Shown: positions 9,205 to 19,899, counted from the stretch's first letter. The stretch is DNA of 64,000 nt from Streptococcus sp. 68 (GCF_013277415.1 NZ_VMMX01000012.1:1-64000), one strand, 5' to 3'. Made by a program: numbers and translations. The notes: generated from the letters alone by a model not told the origin.

Positions 9205-9273
9205 TCCTTCGACTTTCTCCTATATTTTAAAAATATAATTTTTTATATTCTATCATAGTTTGGTGAAAACGAC

Positions 9274-9302
9274 AAAAAAGAGACAGGAAATTCCTGCCTC
9301 TA
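9274..9302 (-). terminator. Terminator of adhE
   Basis: On the minus strand AGAGGCAGGAA pairs with TTCCTGTCTCT and is followed by a T run. Confidence 0.88.
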
Positions 9303-9315
9303 GGCTGATAAACAA

Positions 9316-11967
9316 TTATTTACGGCGTCCTGGTCTTTCTTTGTAGCCATAGTAAGAATCTTCGATGATTTCTTGCATGTGGTCAACCATTGGAAGACGT
9401 GGGTTAGCTGGTGAACATTGGTCTTCATAAGCAAGGAAGGCCAATTCACGAGAATGTTCTTTCCATTCTTTTTCATCAATTCCTTGTGCTTTGAAGTTCA
9501 TTTGGATACCTACGCGCTCACCAAGTTCGTAGACAGCTTTTGCGTAAGATTCCACACCTTCTTCTGGAGTAGAAGCTGGAAGTCCAAGCATGCGTGCGAT
9601 ATCTTGGTATTTTTCATCTGCACGGTAGTAGTTGTACTTAGGCCATGTTGCTGTCTTGGCTGGACGTGTACCGTTGTAGCGGATGACGTATGGAAGCAAG
9701 ATTGCATTTGTACGACCGTGGATTGTGTGGAATTGCGCACCAATCTTATGGGCCATTGAGTGAGAAATACCTAGGAAGGCATTGGCAAAGGCCATACCAG
9801 CGATTGTTGAAGCGTTATGCATTTTCTCACGTGAGTGGAAGTCTGCATTCTTAACTGAGCTTTCAAGGTTTTCGAATACAAGTTTGATGGCTTGAAGTGC
9901 AAGACCGTCAGTGTAGTCGCTAGCCATTTGTGATACATAAGCTTCAGTCGCGTGAGTCAATACGTCCATACCAGTATCAGCAGCAACAAATCCAGGAACT
10001 GTCAATACCAAGGCAGGGTCTACGATTGCCACAGTTGGTGTCAATGAGTAGTCAGCGATTGGGTATTTGCGGTTGTTTGCTTTATCAGAGATAACGGCAA
10101 ATGGAGTTACTTCAGATCCTGTACCAGATGTTGTTGGGATTGCGATGAATTTAGTCTTCTTACCAAGCAATGGGAATTTGAAGGCACGTTTACGGATATC
10201 CATGAATTTTTGAACAAGATCACGGAAGTCCACTTCTGGTTGTTCATAGAAGAGCCACATTACTTTAGCAGCATCCATTGGAGATCCACCACCGAGAGCG
10301 ATGATTGTATCTGGTTTGAAGGCACGCATAATCTCAGTACCACGGTTTACAGTTGTGATATCTGGATCTGGTTCTACATCAGCAAAGATTTGGTAAACAA
10401 CCTTATTGCGACGAAGATCAAGTTGTTCGATGATACGATCAAGGAAACCAAGCTCTACCATGGCATGGTCAGTAACGATCATGACACGTTCAACGTCACG
10501 ACATTTTTGAAGGTATTGAATTGAATCACGTTCAAAGTATGTTTTTGAAGGAAGTTTCATCCATTGCATGTTATTTCTCCGTCTTCCGACTTTTTTGATA
10601 TTCAAGAGGTTAATGGCACTAACGTTATCCCCAACTGAGTTGCGTCCGTAAGAACCACATCCAAGTGTCAATGATGGCAAGAAGGCATTGTAAACGTCCC
10701 CGATACCACCGAAAGTAGAAGGTGAGTTACAGATAACACGAATAGCTTTAACAGCTTTACCAAATTCTTTAGTCAATTCTTCGTCAGCTGTGTGGATAGC
10801 TGCTGAGTGTCCAAGACCGTTAAATTCAACCATTTGACGAGCCTTAGTAATACCATCTTCACGGCTTTCAGATTTCAAAACTGCGATAACTGGTGATAAT
10901 TTCTCGCGAGTCAATGGCTCATTTTCACCAACTTCTTTACATTCAGCAGCAAGAATGTTTGTTCCTTCTGGAACTGTAAATCCTGCTTGTTCTGCAATCC
11001 AAGTTGCTGGTTTACCAACGATGTCAGCATTCAATTTCGCACCAGCACAGTTTTTGCTGTTTGCTTTTACGCCGAAGCAGAATTCTTCAAGAAGAGCTTT
11101 TTCTTTTTTATTTACAAAGTAAGTGTGGTAAGATTTGAACTCTGCTACAAATTCATCGTAAATTTCTTTATCAATGATAACCGCTTGTTCAGATGCACAG
11201 ACCATACCGTTATCAAATGATTTAGACATGACGATATCGTGTGCTGCTTGACGGATGTTAGCTGATTTTTCAACATAAGCTGGAACGTTTCCGGCACCAA
11301 CCCCAAGAGCTGGTTTACCACATGAGTATGCAGCTTTAACCATGGCATTCCCACCAGTTGCAAGGATTGTTGCAACACCTTCGTGGTTCATAAGGGCACT
11401 TGTTGCTTCCATAGATGGTTGAGTAATCCATTGCACACAGTTTTCAGGAGCACCAGCTGCGATAGCTGCATCGCGGACGATACGAGCTGCGTGAGCTGAT
11501 GATTCTTGAGCTGATGGATGGAAGGCAAAGACGATTGGGTTACGGGTCTTCAATGAAATCAATGATTTGAAGATTGCTGTTGATGTTGGGTTTGTTGTTG
11601 GAGTGATACCACAAACAACACCAACTGGTTCAGCGATAAGAGTCAAACCTGTTACATCGTCTTCTTCGATAATGCCAACTGTCTTAGTGTGGCGCATGTT
11701 GTTTACTACGTGTTCACAAGCAAACAAGTTCTTAGTTGCTTTATCTTCAAATACACCACGTCCTGTTTCTTCAAAGGCATGTAAAGCCAATTCTCCGTGG
11801 GCATCCAAAGCTGCTACTGATGCTTTGGCAACGATGTAGTCAACCTGCTCTTGATCCAACTTACGCATTTCTTCAAGAGCAACTAGAGCTTTTTGCACCA
11901 ATCCATCGACATGCTTTTCAGCAGCGAGTTTCTTTTCCTCTGGTGTCACAGTTTTTTTATCAGCCAT
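9316..11967 (-). CDS. adhE: Bifunctional acetaldehyde-CoA/alcohol dehydrogenase AdhE
   Basis: AdhE converts acetyl-CoA to acetaldehyde and then ethanol, re-oxidising two NADH during mixed-acid fermentation; it forms spirosome filaments. The 883-residue protein has an N-terminal aldehyde dehydrogenase half, with catalytic Cys in the [14 protein letters not shown] segment. The C-terminal half is an iron-dependent alcohol dehydrogenase, with [13 protein letters not shown] and the metal-binding histidines in [20 protein letters not shown] start at [12 protein letters not shown], which follows GGAGGAAAAT. The upstream region holds Rex-like and cre-like sites, consistent with redox and carbon control. 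Confidence 0.97.
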   Translation of the reverse strand: MADKKTVTPEEKKLAAEKHVDGLVQKALVALEEMRKLDQEQVDYIVAKASVAALDAHGELALHAFEETGRGVFEDKATKNLFACEHVVNNMRHTKTVGIIEEDDVTGLTLIAEPVGVVCGITPTTNPTSTAIFKSLISLKTRNPIVFAFHPSAQESSAHAARIVRDAAIAAGAPENCVQWITQPSMEATSALMNHEGVATILATGGNAMVKAAYSCGKPALGVGAGNVPAYVEKSANIRQAAHDIVMSKSFDNGMVCASEQAVIIDKEIYDEFVAEFKSYHTYFVNKKEKALLEEFCFGVKANSKNCAGAKLNADIVGKPATWIAEQAGFTVPEGTNILAAECKEVGENEPLTREKLSPVIAVLKSESREDGITKARQMVEFNGLGHSAAIHTADEELTKEFGKAVKAIRVICNSPSTFGGIGDVYNAFLPSLTLGCGSYGRNSVGDNVSAINLLNIKKVGRRRNNMQWMKLPSKTYFERDSIQYLQKCRDVERVMIVTDHAMVELGFLDRIIEQLDLRRNKVVYQIFADVEPDPDITTVNRGTEIMRAFKPDTIIALGGGSPMDAAKVMWLFYEQPEVDFRDLVQKFMDIRKRAFKFPLLGKKTKFIAIPTTSGTGSEVTPFAVISDKANNRKYPIADYSLTPTVAIVDPALVLTVPGFVAADTGMDVLTHATEAYVSQMASDYTDGLALQAIKLVFENLESSVKNADFHSREKMHNASTIAGMAFANAFLGISHSMAHKIGAQFHTIHGRTNAILLPYVIRYNGTRPAKTATWPKYNYYRADEKYQDIARMLGLPASTPEEGVESYAKAVYELGERVGIQMNFKAQGIDEKEWKEHSRELAFLAYEDQCSPANPRLPMVDHMQEIIEDSYYGYKERPGRRK

Positions 11968-12138
11968 ATTTTCCTCCATAGCTTTCAAGGATTTAATCCT
12001 TTGTTAATTTTTTCACAAGTTTATTATAACGTATTATTTCAACTTTGTAAACAGTTTCATAAACATTTCACAAAGAATTTTTAGCACCTTGTGAAATGTT
12101 TGTTATTTTCTTTTCTTAGCAAGCTTTTTCTTTAAAGT

Positions 12139-12158
12139 TTGTGAAATTTATTTCAAAT
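12139..12158. promoter_or_regulatory. Rex-like operator upstream of adhE
   Basis: TTGTGAAATTTATTTCAAAT is close to the Rex consensus (TTGTGAA, 4-6 A/T, TTCACAA), with one deviation in the right half. Further TTGTGAAA / TTTCACAA half-sites lie at about 12064, 12089 and 12166. Rex is the NADH-responsive repressor of fermentation genes and adhE is a classic target. The 298 bases between adhE and the MORN gene hold these sites, the cre-like site and a hairpin. Confidence 0.6.
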
Positions 12159-12214
12159 ATTTTTTATTTCACAAGCTTTCATGGAAGAGGGACTTGGAAA
12201 GAAAGGGATTTGCA

Positions 12215-12228
12215 GGTAAGCGCTTACT
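12215..12228. promoter_or_regulatory. Candidate catabolite response element (CcpA site)
   Basis: GTAAGCGCTTAC (12216-12227) is a perfect 12-bp palindrome matching the core of the cre consensus. It lies about 250 bases upstream of adhE and 39 bases past the MORN gene stop, so adhE is the more likely target. Confidence 0.6.
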
Positions 12229-12245
12229 TAAACATTTTAACAATA

Positions 12246-12263
12246 CCTCCTTTGATAAGGAGG
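12246..12263. terminator. Hairpin after the MORN protein gene
   Basis: CCTCCTT / AAGGAGG with a 4-base loop lies just past the MORN gene stop. The T-rich flank is on the plus-strand side; on the minus strand only ATTGTT follows, so it is a weak terminator for the minus-strand genes. Confidence 0.45.
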
Positions 12264-12265
12264 CT

Positions 12266-12682
12266 TTATTTTTGTTGAAAAACGCCTTGTTTAAAAGTTC
12301 CTTCATAAACAACTTCTTGTTCTGTTGTTAGTTTTCCTTTTCCTTCAGCCTGACCATTTACAAAATCACCTTCGTAAGTCCAGCCTTCTTTGGATTGAAA
12401 GGTACCTTTTCCATTGAAGGCTCCATTGTTGAAGCCACCTGTATATTGGTCTCCATTTTGGAAGGTAATGGTACCTTGTCCATTCATTTTACCACGTACA
12501 AGACTGCCGTCGTAAACAATCGTTCCATTATCGAGTTTTAGAACACCTTTTCCGGGAATATTTAGAAAAAAGACGAGTACAGCACAGAAAACAATGGCAA
12601 CTACTGCTAAAAGCTCTAAACGTGGACGAGTCAGATACACTCGATACTTTTCGTAAAAATTCTTAAGATTTTCCACCTTCAC
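12266..12682 (-). CDS. Membrane-anchored MORN-repeat protein
   Basis: A 138-residue protein. It has a basic N-terminus and one membrane span (about 24-42, LLAVVAIVFCAVLVFFLNI). About four MORN repeats of the pattern GxGxxxxxxGxxYxGxFxxG then fill the rest (for example NGDQYTGGFNNGAFNGKGTF and EGWTYEGDFVNGQAEGKGKL). MORN repeats make extended beta hairpins that bind lipids or proteins; the specific role here is unknown. The start overlaps the end of the upstream phosphatase gene by 20 bases, so the two are translationally coupled. Confidence 0.8.
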   Translation of the reverse strand: MKVENLKNFYEKYRVYLTRPRLELLAVVAIVFCAVLVFFLNIPGKGVLKLDNGTIVYDGSLVRGKMNGQGTITFQNGDQYTGGFNNGAFNGKGTFQSKEGWTYEGDFVNGQAEGKGKLTTEQEVVYEGTFKQGVFQQK

Positions 12683-13106
12683 TCTCCTTTTCTAAACGTT
12701 CTAGCCAAACTTGACAGCCCTCTTGAACACGTCGATAGGTTTCCTCAAAATCTCCTGTATACCAAGGATCTGGTACACTTTCAGATGCAAATGAGTAAAT
12801 CTTATCTTGACAGTCTGCTGGACACATCTGACGTAAGTCAGAAACATTTGAAGCGTCCATTCCGATAATATAATCAAAGTCTTCAAAATCTTCCGTACTA
12901 ATCTGAAGCGATGTCTTGTGCTTGTCATAAGGAATCTCATACTGTTGAAAAATTCCCTGAGTGCCCTTATGAATCGGATTGCCATGTTCCCAAGAGGACG
13001 TCGCTCGACTTTGGATTTCGTAGTTATCTGTCATTGATTTCATAACAAACTCGGCCATAGGGCTGCGACAAATATTTCCCAGACAGACAAAGACTAGTTT
13101 TTTCAT
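12663..13106 (-). CDS. Low-molecular-weight protein-tyrosine phosphatase
   Basis: The 147-residue protein opens MKKLVFVCLGNICRSPMAEF. CLGNICRS is the CX5R(S) phosphate-binding loop with the catalytic cysteine. DPWYTGDFEETY near residue 117 supplies the general-acid aspartate of the DP loop. Members dephosphorylate tyrosine residues of bacterial kinases or other targets; in streptococci some affect capsule regulators. It overlaps the MORN gene downstream. The exact substrate is not readable from sequence. Confidence 0.9.
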   Translation of the reverse strand: MKKLVFVCLGNICRSPMAEFVMKSMTDNYEIQSRATSSWEHGNPIHKGTQGIFQQYEIPYDKHKTSLQISTEDFEDFDYIIGMDASNVSDLRQMCPADCQDKIYSFASESVPDPWYTGDFEETYRRVQEGCQVWLERLEKESEGGKS

Positions 13107-13124
13107 CCCATTTCCTTTCTTTTA

Positions 13125-13151
13125 TAGAAAAACGGGAGTTAGTGATCCCGT
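13125..13151 (-). terminator. Terminator of yajC
   Basis: On the minus strand ACGGGA pairs with TCCCGT across an 8-base loop and is followed by TTTTTC. The stem touches the yajC stop codon region. Confidence 0.85.
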
Positions 13152-13152
13152 C

Positions 13153-13452
13153 TTATTTTTCAATTGCGCCTTCTAATGAAGCTGTTTCTTTCAGCGGTAA
13201 TACTGTCTTGATAGCAGCTAGTTCAAACGTCAAGTAAACTCCATCTACATCAAGAACAATTGTTCTCTTCTCAGTGTCTACTTCATCGACTGTTCCATAA
13301 AGTCCACCGATTGTAATCACTTCATAGCCTTTTTGTAGTTTATTCAAGCTTTCCATACGTTTTTGTGCTTGTTTCTTTTGAGAGCGTTGCGTAAAGAACA
13401 TCAAGCCCATCATAAGGACTAGTATGATTAAAAATGTATAATTTGGATTCAT
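13153..13452 (-). CDS. yajC: Preprotein translocase accessory subunit YajC
   Basis: A 99-residue protein with one N-terminal membrane helix (about 4-20, YTFLIILVLMMGLMFFTQR). The family signature follows: a basic RSQKKQAQKR segment and YEVITIGGLYGTVDEVD. YajC associates with SecDF-YidC and the SecYEG channel. The gene is short and monocistronic, with its own terminator, placed between the phosphatase gene and tkt. Confidence 0.92.
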   Translation of the reverse strand: MNPNYTFLIILVLMMGLMFFTQRSQKKQAQKRMESLNKLQKGYEVITIGGLYGTVDEVDTEKRTIVLDVDGVYLTFELAAIKTVLPLKETASLEGAIEK

Positions 13453-13535
13453 TAGTTTCTCCTTTGTCTTTTACATAGGACTACTATATCAAATTTCAGC
13501 TACTTTTACAAGATTGTACCTTGCTTTTCTAGTAA

Positions 13536-13559
13536 GAAAAACCAGAGCTTGCGCCCTGA
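13536..13559 (-). terminator. Terminator of tkt
   Basis: On the minus strand CAGGGC/GCTCTG pair with one mismatch and are followed by TTTTTC, 10 bases past the tkt stop. Confidence 0.7.
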
Positions 13560-13568
13560 TTTTTAGGA

Positions 13569-15545
13569 TTATTTCAAGTTTTGAACGACTTTTACAAGAT
13601 TTTCAACAGTAAAGCCATATTCTGCCAACACTTTTGGTGCTGGAGCAGAGGCTCCAAAGGTATCAATACCAAGAACTGCACCATCTAGTCCAACATATTT
13701 GTACCAGTTTTGACTTGCACCCATTTCAACTGCGACACGACGACGAACTGCATTTGGAAGAATTTCTTCCTTGTATGCTGCATCTTGTTTATCAAAGACA
13801 TCTGTAGACGGCATGCTGACTACACGAACTTTTGCTCCTTGACTAGCCAATTCTTTAGCAGCTGAGACAGCTAGATTGACCTCTGAACCTGTCGCAATCA
13901 AGATGGTATCAAAATCTGCTGCATTTTCATAGACGACATAAGCACCTTTAGCAACCTTGTCGAAATCTGTTCCCTCTTCAACAGTCAAGTTTTGACGTGT
14001 CAAGACAAGGGCAGTTGGCGTTTTCTTACTTGTTACTGCAAGGTACCAAGCTGCTTGAGTTTCACGCGCATCTGCTGGACGGAAAACATTTAGATTTGGC
14101 ATAGCACGAAGACCTGCTAAGTGCTCAACTGGTTCGTGCGTTGGGCCATCTTCCCCTACCGCAATAGAATCGTGGGTAAAGACATAAGTCACAGGAAGAC
14201 CTTGCAAGGCTGACAAGCGGACAGCTGCCTTCACATAGTCAGAGAAGACGAAGAAAGTTCCACCGTATACACGAAGTCCACCGTGAAGGGCCATCCCGTT
14301 CAAGATAGTTCCCATGGCAAATTCACGAACACCAAACTGAATGTTGCGGTTCAAGCGATTGGCATCGTCTTGAAGTCCGTCAGTCTTGATATAAGTCATG
14401 TTTGAGTGAGCAAGGTCAGCTGATCCACCCAGGAAGGTTGGCAACTTAGCCGCTACAACGTTTAAGGCATCCTGACTCGAGTTACGAGTTGCTTGAGAGA
14501 AGCCATTTTCTAATGCTGGGAAGTCTGCTGGAGTCACTTCAACTGGATCACGTCCGTCGATGATGGCTTCTACTTCTGCAGCCAATTCTGGGTGAGCTTC
14601 TTTATAATCAGCAACTAGCTTTGTCCAAGTTTGATAAGCTGATGCACCACGATCTGCAACATGTTCTTTGAAATCAGCATATACTTGTTCTGGGATTTCA
14701 AATGGTTCGTAGTCCCAACCAAGGGCTTGACGAGTTGCTGCAGTTTCATCTGCTCCAAGAGGAGCACCGTGTACAGCATTAGTTCCTTGTTTGTTTGGAG
14801 AACCGTATCCAATCACAGTCTTCACTTCAATCAAAGATGGTTTGCCTGAAGCTTTAGCTGTTTCGATAGCAGCTTGGATTGCTTCCAAGTCTGTTCCATC
14901 TTCAACCAAGGCAGTATGCCAACCGTAGGCATTGTAACGGTCACGAACACTTTCTGTAAAGGAATCTTTTGTCTCACCATCCAAGTTGATGTCATTTGAA
15001 TCATAAAGAACAACCAACTTGTCTAGTTTTTGCAAGCCTGCGTATGAAGCCGCCTCACTTGAAACACCTTCCATCAAATCTCCGTCTCCACAAATAACGT
15101 AAGTGTAGTGGTCAAAGATATTGTAGCCTTCGCGGTTATATTTAGCTGCCAAGAAACGTTCTGCTTGGGCAAAACCAGTAGCAGTTGAAATCCCTTGACC
15201 TAGAGGTCCAGTAGTAGCATCAATTCCTGCTGTATGGCCAAATTCTGGGTGACCTGGTGTTTTTGAACCCCATTGACGGAAACTCTTGATTTCATCCATG
15301 CTGACATCTTCAAAACCAGAAAGGTGAAGAAGGGCATAAAGAAGCATTGAACCATGACCGGCTGAAAGAATGAAACGGTCGCGGTTAATCCAGTTTGGTT
15401 GAGCTGGATTGATACGAAGTTGTTTTGTAAAGAGGCTGTAAGCCATCGGAGCCGCTCCCATAACCACACCTGGGTGACCTGAGTTGGCTTTGTTGATAGC
15501 GTCAATACCTAGGAAACGAATTGCATTAACAGATAGATTTGACAT
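13569..15545 (-). CDS. tkt: Transketolase
   Basis: Thiamine-diphosphate enzyme of the pentose phosphate pathway, 658 residues. Visible landmarks are the N-terminal [19 protein letters not shown], the ThDP/Mg motif [18 protein letters not shown], the pyrimidine-domain segment [21 protein letters not shown] and the C-terminal domain ([19 protein letters not shown]). Length is normal. The gene stands alone between two hairpins. The strong codon bias is consistent with high expression. Confidence 0.97.
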   Translation of the reverse strand: MSNLSVNAIRFLGIDAINKANSGHPGVVMGAAPMAYSLFTKQLRINPAQPNWINRDRFILSAGHGSMLLYALLHLSGFEDVSMDEIKSFRQWGSKTPGHPEFGHTAGIDATTGPLGQGISTATGFAQAERFLAAKYNREGYNIFDHYTYVICGDGDLMEGVSSEAASYAGLQKLDKLVVLYDSNDINLDGETKDSFTESVRDRYNAYGWHTALVEDGTDLEAIQAAIETAKASGKPSLIEVKTVIGYGSPNKQGTNAVHGAPLGADETAATRQALGWDYEPFEIPEQVYADFKEHVADRGASAYQTWTKLVADYKEAHPELAAEVEAIIDGRDPVEVTPADFPALENGFSQATRNSSQDALNVVAAKLPTFLGGSADLAHSNMTYIKTDGLQDDANRLNRNIQFGVREFAMGTILNGMALHGGLRVYGGTFFVFSDYVKAAVRLSALQGLPVTYVFTHDSIAVGEDGPTHEPVEHLAGLRAMPNLNVFRPADARETQAAWYLAVTSKKTPTALVLTRQNLTVEEGTDFDKVAKGAYVVYENAADFDTILIATGSEVNLAVSAAKELASQGAKVRVVSMPSTDVFDKQDAAYKEEILPNAVRRRVAVEMGASQNWYKYVGLDGAVLGIDTFGASAPAPKVLAEYGFTVENLVKVVQNLK

Positions 15546-15662
15546 AGAATTTCCTTTCTATTTGAGGTGATTATTTGTATCACACATTCTATTTTACTAT
15601 TATATGAAAAAATACATAGAATAGCAATTAAACAATTCGACGCTAGATAAGTCTCGTGACTT

Positions 15663-16286
15663 CTACCCTCTGGTCGCCTGATAGTAGGGAAGTAAACGTT
15701 CATAAGCTTCATCTAATTTTTCTAAAATCACTTCTAGTGATTGATTTTCAATAAAAGAAACATCTGCCTTCACTAAAACTTTTCGGATTTCTTGACTGCC
15801 CATCTTCTTGACTAAGGCCTGGCGATTTTCTTCGTTCGCCTCCCATCTTTGACTTTGACCATCTGAGTAGGCTAGATAATAAATTCCTTTAACGGTTGGA
15901 ATGTCTAAAACTTTGGCTTGCTTGTCTAAGGTCTGTTCGTCTTTCTTGCGCTCGATAAAACTAACTTCTAGTGAGACACCAAAATAAGAGGGTACTCCAT
16001 ACAAACGAAGAGCCATCATAGGTTCTGTCACTTTCCCCTCACGCTGTATATAAGCCCAGAAGTGTGGTCGCAAGCGCTGCGCTTGGTTCATCCACTGGCT
16101 AGTCTGTTGGAGTTGCCATTCTGGATGATTTGCCTGAAAGACTTTAGCCAGTTCTGTAAAAGCCTTTCGAGCCTCTTGGCCTTTGTGGCGCAATTCCAGC
16201 ATTTTCTCTCGCTCTGCTCCTGCTTTGTCAGGATTACGGTACTGCAAACCAGCAAAGTCTAAATAATCTCTTATCTTATTCAACAT
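15663..16286 (-). CDS. Conserved hypothetical protein, function not recognised
   Basis: A 207-residue protein. It starts MLNKIRDYLDFAGLQYRNPDKAGAE and is rich in charged residues and predicted helices in its first 60 residues. A more beta-like middle follows (MMALRLYGVPSYFGVSLEVSFIERKK and KGIYYLAYSDGQSQRWEAN). No catalytic motif, signal peptide or membrane span is visible. It lies just downstream of khpB-yidC-rnpA on the same strand but behind a terminator, so it is probably transcribed separately. I do not recognise a family. An alternative start exists but the ATG at 16286 has GGAG upstream. Confidence 0.75.
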   Translation of the reverse strand: MLNKIRDYLDFAGLQYRNPDKAGAEREKMLELRHKGQEARKAFTELAKVFQANHPEWQLQQTSQWMNQAQRLRPHFWAYIQREGKVTEPMMALRLYGVPSYFGVSLEVSFIERKKDEQTLDKQAKVLDIPTVKGIYYLAYSDGQSQRWEANEENRQALVKKMGSQEIRKVLVKADVSFIENQSLEVILEKLDEAYERLLPYYQATRG

Positions 16287-16308
16287 TAGTTTAATCTCCT
16301 CTAGCTAG

Positions 16309-16333
16309 CAAAAAATCAGGTCAAGCCTGATTT
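16309..16333 (-). terminator. Terminator of the rnpA-yidC-khpB operon
   Basis: On the minus strand AATCAGG / CCTGATT with a 5-base loop is followed by TTTTGC, just after the khpB stop. Confidence 0.88.
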
Positions 16334-16336
16334 TGT

Positions 16337-17323
16337 TTATTCTGTATCTACAACGACATAGCGATTGGGCTCATCACCCTCAGAATAACTAGTCACGCCA
16401 TCCATACGTGAAATAATACGGTGGATAATCTTGCGTTCACTATTCGACATGGGATCTGTTTGATGACTACGTCCTTCGTCTAAAACACGAGTCGCCAATT
16501 TTTGCGCATAGGTCTGCAAAACTTCTGCACGGTGTTCAACATAATCATTGACATTGATTGTAACGTAGAAGGTTCTGGAATAGCGGTTGTAAAGATAATT
16601 TTGAGCCAACAGTTGCAAGGCCTTCAAGACTTTACCATGGTAGCCGATAATACGACCTGGTTCGTTAGTATCAATTTGCAAATTGATGCTACGACGGTTA
16701 TAATCATTTGAAAGTGTGGCTTCAACATCCATGTCATCCACAATCGCTTGAACATAGGCAGTCACATCCGTAGCCACCTGAGCAATATCAAAGCTCGGTT
16801 CAACTTTCAATCCCATCTCTGTCAAGTCTTGATTTTCAGTTTGGTCTTGCTCAGTTTCAAGGTCATCAGCGCCCGCTTCTTCCCTCATCGCTTCCTCGAT
16901 TTGAAGTTCATTTAAAATCTCAATGTGGCCAGTTTCTTCTAAGATAGTGCTGGCATGTCTTTCATGTTTTAAGATTTCAGCCTTGACTTCATCAGAAATA
17001 CCTTGACCTTCCTCTTCAATCTTTTTAATTGCTTCTACAACATGACCCAAATCAACAGTTGCTTCACTGACTGTTTTAACAGGCTCATTCAAATCATTGA
17101 TTTGTTTTGGAACTCCCTTTACAGCTTGTTGATTTGCTTTGACAACAGTCGTTTCACTAATCGCTTCAATATCTACTTGGGCTGGTTTTTTACCAAATAA
17201 ACCAAGAAATCCTTTTTTCTCACGAGAAATGACTTTAATATGTGCCTTCTTCCTTGGAATATCTAATTCCTTCAATCCTTTTTGGATTGCTTCTTCAACA
17301 GTTGAACCTGTAAATACTACCAT
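16337..17323 (-). CDS. khpB: RNA-binding protein KhpB (Jag/EloR)
   Basis: The 328-residue protein has a Jag-N domain (1-52, TGSTVEEAIQKGLKELDIPRKKAHIKV...KKGFLGLFGKKPAQV). A long acidic linker follows, then a KH domain (RIIGYHGKVLKALQLLAQNYLYN) and a C-terminal R3H domain (NSERKIIHRIISRMDGVTSYSEGDEPNRYVVV). In pneumococcus KhpB/EloR works with KhpA in RNA binding and regulates cell elongation downstream of StkP. It follows yidC and rnpA, the conserved order, separated from yidC by 17 bases. Confidence 0.94.
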   Translation of the reverse strand: MVVFTGSTVEEAIQKGLKELDIPRKKAHIKVISREKKGFLGLFGKKPAQVDIEAISETTVVKANQQAVKGVPKQINDLNEPVKTVSEATVDLGHVVEAIKKIEEEGQGISDEVKAEILKHERHASTILEETGHIEILNELQIEEAMREEAGADDLETEQDQTENQDLTEMGLKVEPSFDIAQVATDVTAYVQAIVDDMDVEATLSNDYNRRSINLQIDTNEPGRIIGYHGKVLKALQLLAQNYLYNRYSRTFYVTINVNDYVEHRAEVLQTYAQKLATRVLDEGRSHQTDPMSNSERKIIHRIISRMDGVTSYSEGDEPNRYVVVDTE

Positions 17324-17340
17324 TACCAGATTCCTCCTTA

Positions 17341-18171
17341 TTATTTCGTTTTCTGAGCCTTTTTCTTGGCTTTTCTTTTTCTATTTTCCAAATCTTTCTG
17401 TGCCTGTACTAGAGCCTCGCGCTCTGCGATAATCTTGAATGGATTGTTCAAGAAATAGGTTTGCAAGACTTGGTAAGCATTGGACACTGCCCAGTAGAGA
17501 GCGACTCCGCTCGGAGCATAGACTCCAAAAACAAAGATCAAGACTGGAATCCCATACATCATCGCAGTTGTAGCTCCGTTACGCTCAGACAAGGCTTTAT
17601 TGGACAACCAAGTACTTAAAAAGGTGAATACTGCTGCTAAAATCGGGAGAACAAGGGTTGTATCTACACCACCAAGGTTAATCCATAAGAAATGACCTGT
17701 CTTTAAAAAGTCAACCCTTGATAGAGCTTGGAACAAGGCCAAAATAACTGGCATCTGAATCAAAATCGGCCAAAGAGAGTCTGACTGTCTGACACCCATT
17801 TCTTTAAAGACTTTACGCATTTCCTGCTCTAGTTTGGTTCTGCTTCCCATATCTCGACCTGGATATTGTTCTCGAAGCGCCTTAATGCGTGGTTGAGCTT
17901 CCTGCATTTTCCTAGAAGCCACCATTTGCACTTGGAAGACTGGCAAGAGCACTGTACGAATCAAGACCGTAAAGAGAATAATCCCCACTCCGATACTGAT
18001 ATCAAACGATAAAAAGCGAATGATTTCCGCAAAGAAGTAAACAAATTTACTCCAAAAATCAGCCGAATCGGCTGTAATATCACTAGTTGCCCCATTAGTC
18101 GCACAGGCTGTCATGATCAATAGAGACAGACCTAGCAAACTAGTCAACTGTAGTTTCTTTTTCACTCCCAT
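17341..18171 (-). CDS. yidC: Membrane protein insertase YidC (lipoprotein form)
   Basis: A 276-residue YidC/OxaA insertase. The signal sequence ends in a lipobox (LLIMTAC, Cys near residue 23). About five membrane helices follow: 52-70, 128-150 after a cytoplasmic helical hairpin, and three more up to residue 240. The family segment [22 protein letters not shown] is present, as is a very basic C-terminal tail. It inserts membrane proteins alone or with SecYEG. Streptococci encode two YidC paralogues; the copy beside rnpA and khpB is this one. It overlaps rnpA by 32 bases. Confidence 0.93.
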   Translation of the reverse strand: MGVKKKLQLTSLLGLSLLIMTACATNGATSDITADSADFWSKFVYFFAEIIRFLSFDISIGVGIILFTVLIRTVLLPVFQVQMVASRKMQEAQPRIKALREQYPGRDMGSRTKLEQEMRKVFKEMGVRQSDSLWPILIQMPVILALFQALSRVDFLKTGHFLWINLGGVDTTLVLPILAAVFTFLSTWLSNKALSERNGATTAMMYGIPVLIFVFGVYAPSGVALYWAVSNAYQVLQTYFLNNPFKIIAEREALVQAQKDLENRKRKAKKKAQKTK

Positions 18172-18511
18172 TTCCTTCCTGGTAAATCTTTGATAATTTT
18201 AATACGTGGAGTAGATTTTTCTCCATCTCTGCGTATTCCAAGGTTTCGACCCCTTTCCGAGCAATGACAACAAAGTCGACATTTTCTACCAGACCCCCTT
18301 TTGCATTCTGGATAATATGTCGGATCCGTCGCTTGATTTGATTTCTAGTGACGGCATTCCCCAGTTTTTTGCTAACTGATAGACCTACTCGAAAATGGTT
18401 TTTCTGGTTCTCTAATTGGTAGACAACAAATTTACGATTAGCAAAACTTGTCCCCTCCTTGAAAATCGCCTTAAAATCTTTCTCTCTTTTTACACGAAAG
18501 TTTTTCTTCAA
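18140..18511 (-). CDS. rnpA: Ribonuclease P protein component
   Basis: The 123-residue protein begins [20 protein letters not shown] and contains the RNase P protein motif [12 protein letters not shown]. It binds the catalytic RNase P RNA to mature tRNA 5' ends. The gene leads the rnpA-yidC-khpB operon. Length is normal and the start is preceded by a ribosome site (GGAGTTGAG). Confidence 0.95.
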   Translation of the reverse strand: MKKNFRVKREKDFKAIFKEGTSFANRKFVVYQLENQKNHFRVGLSVSKKLGNAVTRNQIKRRIRHIIQNAKGGLVENVDFVVIARKGVETLEYAEMEKNLLHVLKLSKIYQEGNGSEKETTVD

Positions 18512-18595
18512 AACTCAACTCCATCTATTAAATTACTACTATTATACCATATTTTTCAAAAAAGCCAATCATAGCAAGGTTTTGGACAATTTCAT

Positions 18596-18634
18596 CAGAA
18601 AAAGGAGCCGGAAAATCTCTTTCCCAACTCCTTG
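18596..18634 (-). terminator. Terminator of ackA
   Basis: On the minus strand AAGGAG and GGGAAA pair with TTTCC and CTCCTT, followed by TTTTTCT. Confidence 0.85.
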
Positions 18635-18658
18635 TATTGAATATTTTTCTAGTTTTAC

Positions 18659-19849
18659 TTATTTTTTCAAGCGTTCAACATCACGGGCAATGACTAATTC
18701 TTCATCTGTTGGAATAACCAATACACGGATCTTCGCTGCATCTGTTGAGATGTCTCCTGTCACACCAAAGACATTCTTTTCTGGATCAACGTCACAGCCA
18801 AACCAAGAGATACCTGAAATAACATCTTCACGTACATCGGTTGCATTTTCACCAACACCTGCAGTAAAGATAATAGCATCTGCTCCATTTAGGACTGCAA
18901 GGTATTGACCGATATGTTTTTGGATACGATCAATATAGATTTCATAGGCCAAGCTAGCATCATGATCTCCTGCTTCTTTCGCAGCAATCACATCACGCAT
19001 ATCACTAGATTTACCTGAGACACCCATAAGCCCTGATTCACGATTAAGGACGCGACTAATGTCTTCAGGCGTGTTAAAGTCCTCTGTATATTGCATTAAG
19101 TAAGGAATGATAGCTGGGTCAATATCTCCTGTACGAGTACCCATCATCACACCACCAAGTGGAGTGAAGCCCATTGAAGTATCCACAGATTGGCCACCCT
19201 TAACAGCTGTAATAGAAGCACCATTACCGATGTGGCAAGTAATCAATTTCAAGTCCTCTAATGGACGGCCCAAGAGTTTTGCTGCTTCTCCTGCTACAAA
19301 CTGGTGACTTGTCCCGTGGGCACCGTATTTACGAACCTTGTTTTCTGTGTAATATTTTGTTGGTAGAGGGTAGCGATAAGCTTTCTCTGGCATAGTTGTG
19401 TGGAATGATGTATCAAAGACAACTACACTCGTAATGTCTGGCAACAATTCCTTGAAGGCACGAACACCTGCCGCATTGGCGGGATTGTGGAGAGGAGCCA
19501 GCAAGCTCAACTCTTCAACTTTTTCTAAAACATCTCCTTCAACAACTGTTGATTCTTTGAAGTATTCTCCACCAGCAACAACACGGTGACCAACACCTGT
19601 AATCTCGTCATAAGCCTTGATAATGTCGAAACGAATCAAGTCATCCAATAAAATTTTAACAGCTTGTGTGTGATTTTCAATATCTAAAATTTGTTGTTCA
19701 GAACGGCCGTCAAATTTTACAGTTGAAATTGAATCTTTCAAACCGATACGTTCAATCAAACCTTTCGCCAATACTTTTTCTTCTGGCATTAAGTATAATT
19801 GCCATTTCAAACTTGAACTTCCTGCATTGATTGCAATTGTTTTTGTCAT
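18659..19849 (-). CDS. ackA: Acetate kinase
   Basis: Converts acetyl phosphate and ADP to acetate and ATP. The 396-residue protein begins [19 protein letters not shown] (phosphate-binding NAGSSSLK). It contains [34 protein letters not shown] and the C-terminal [10 protein letters not shown] start at the ATG at 19849, behind AAGGGG. It lies downstream of the comG operon and a methyltransferase gene, the arrangement known in pneumococcus, so some read-through during competence is possible. It ends in its own terminator. Confidence 0.97.
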   Translation of the reverse strand: MTKTIAINAGSSSLKWQLYLMPEEKVLAKGLIERIGLKDSISTVKFDGRSEQQILDIENHTQAVKILLDDLIRFDIIKAYDEITGVGHRVVAGGEYFKESTVVEGDVLEKVEELSLLAPLHNPANAAGVRAFKELLPDITSVVVFDTSFHTTMPEKAYRYPLPTKYYTENKVRKYGAHGTSHQFVAGEAAKLLGRPLEDLKLITCHIGNGASITAVKGGQSVDTSMGFTPLGGVMMGTRTGDIDPAIIPYLMQYTEDFNTPEDISRVLNRESGLMGVSGKSSDMRDVIAAKEAGDHDASLAYEIYIDRIQKHIGQYLAVLNGADAIIFTAGVGENATDVREDVISGISWFGCDVDPEKNVFGVTGDISTDAAKIRVLVIPTDEELVIARDVERLKK

Positions 19850-19899
19850 AACATGATACCCCTTTTTAAGCGTTTTCATCTATTATAACAAAATCTATT

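Noticed and set aside
9418..9759. 113-codon plus-strand frame opposite adhE
   Set aside because: Antisense shadow of a highly biased coding sequence; no ribosome site and Cys/Val/Phe-rich composition. The other frames opposite adhE, gapA, tkt and nagA were rejected for the same reason.
15509..15712. 67-codon minus-strand frame between the 207-residue gene and tkt
   Set aside because: It overlaps both neighbouring genes out of frame and has no ribosome site.
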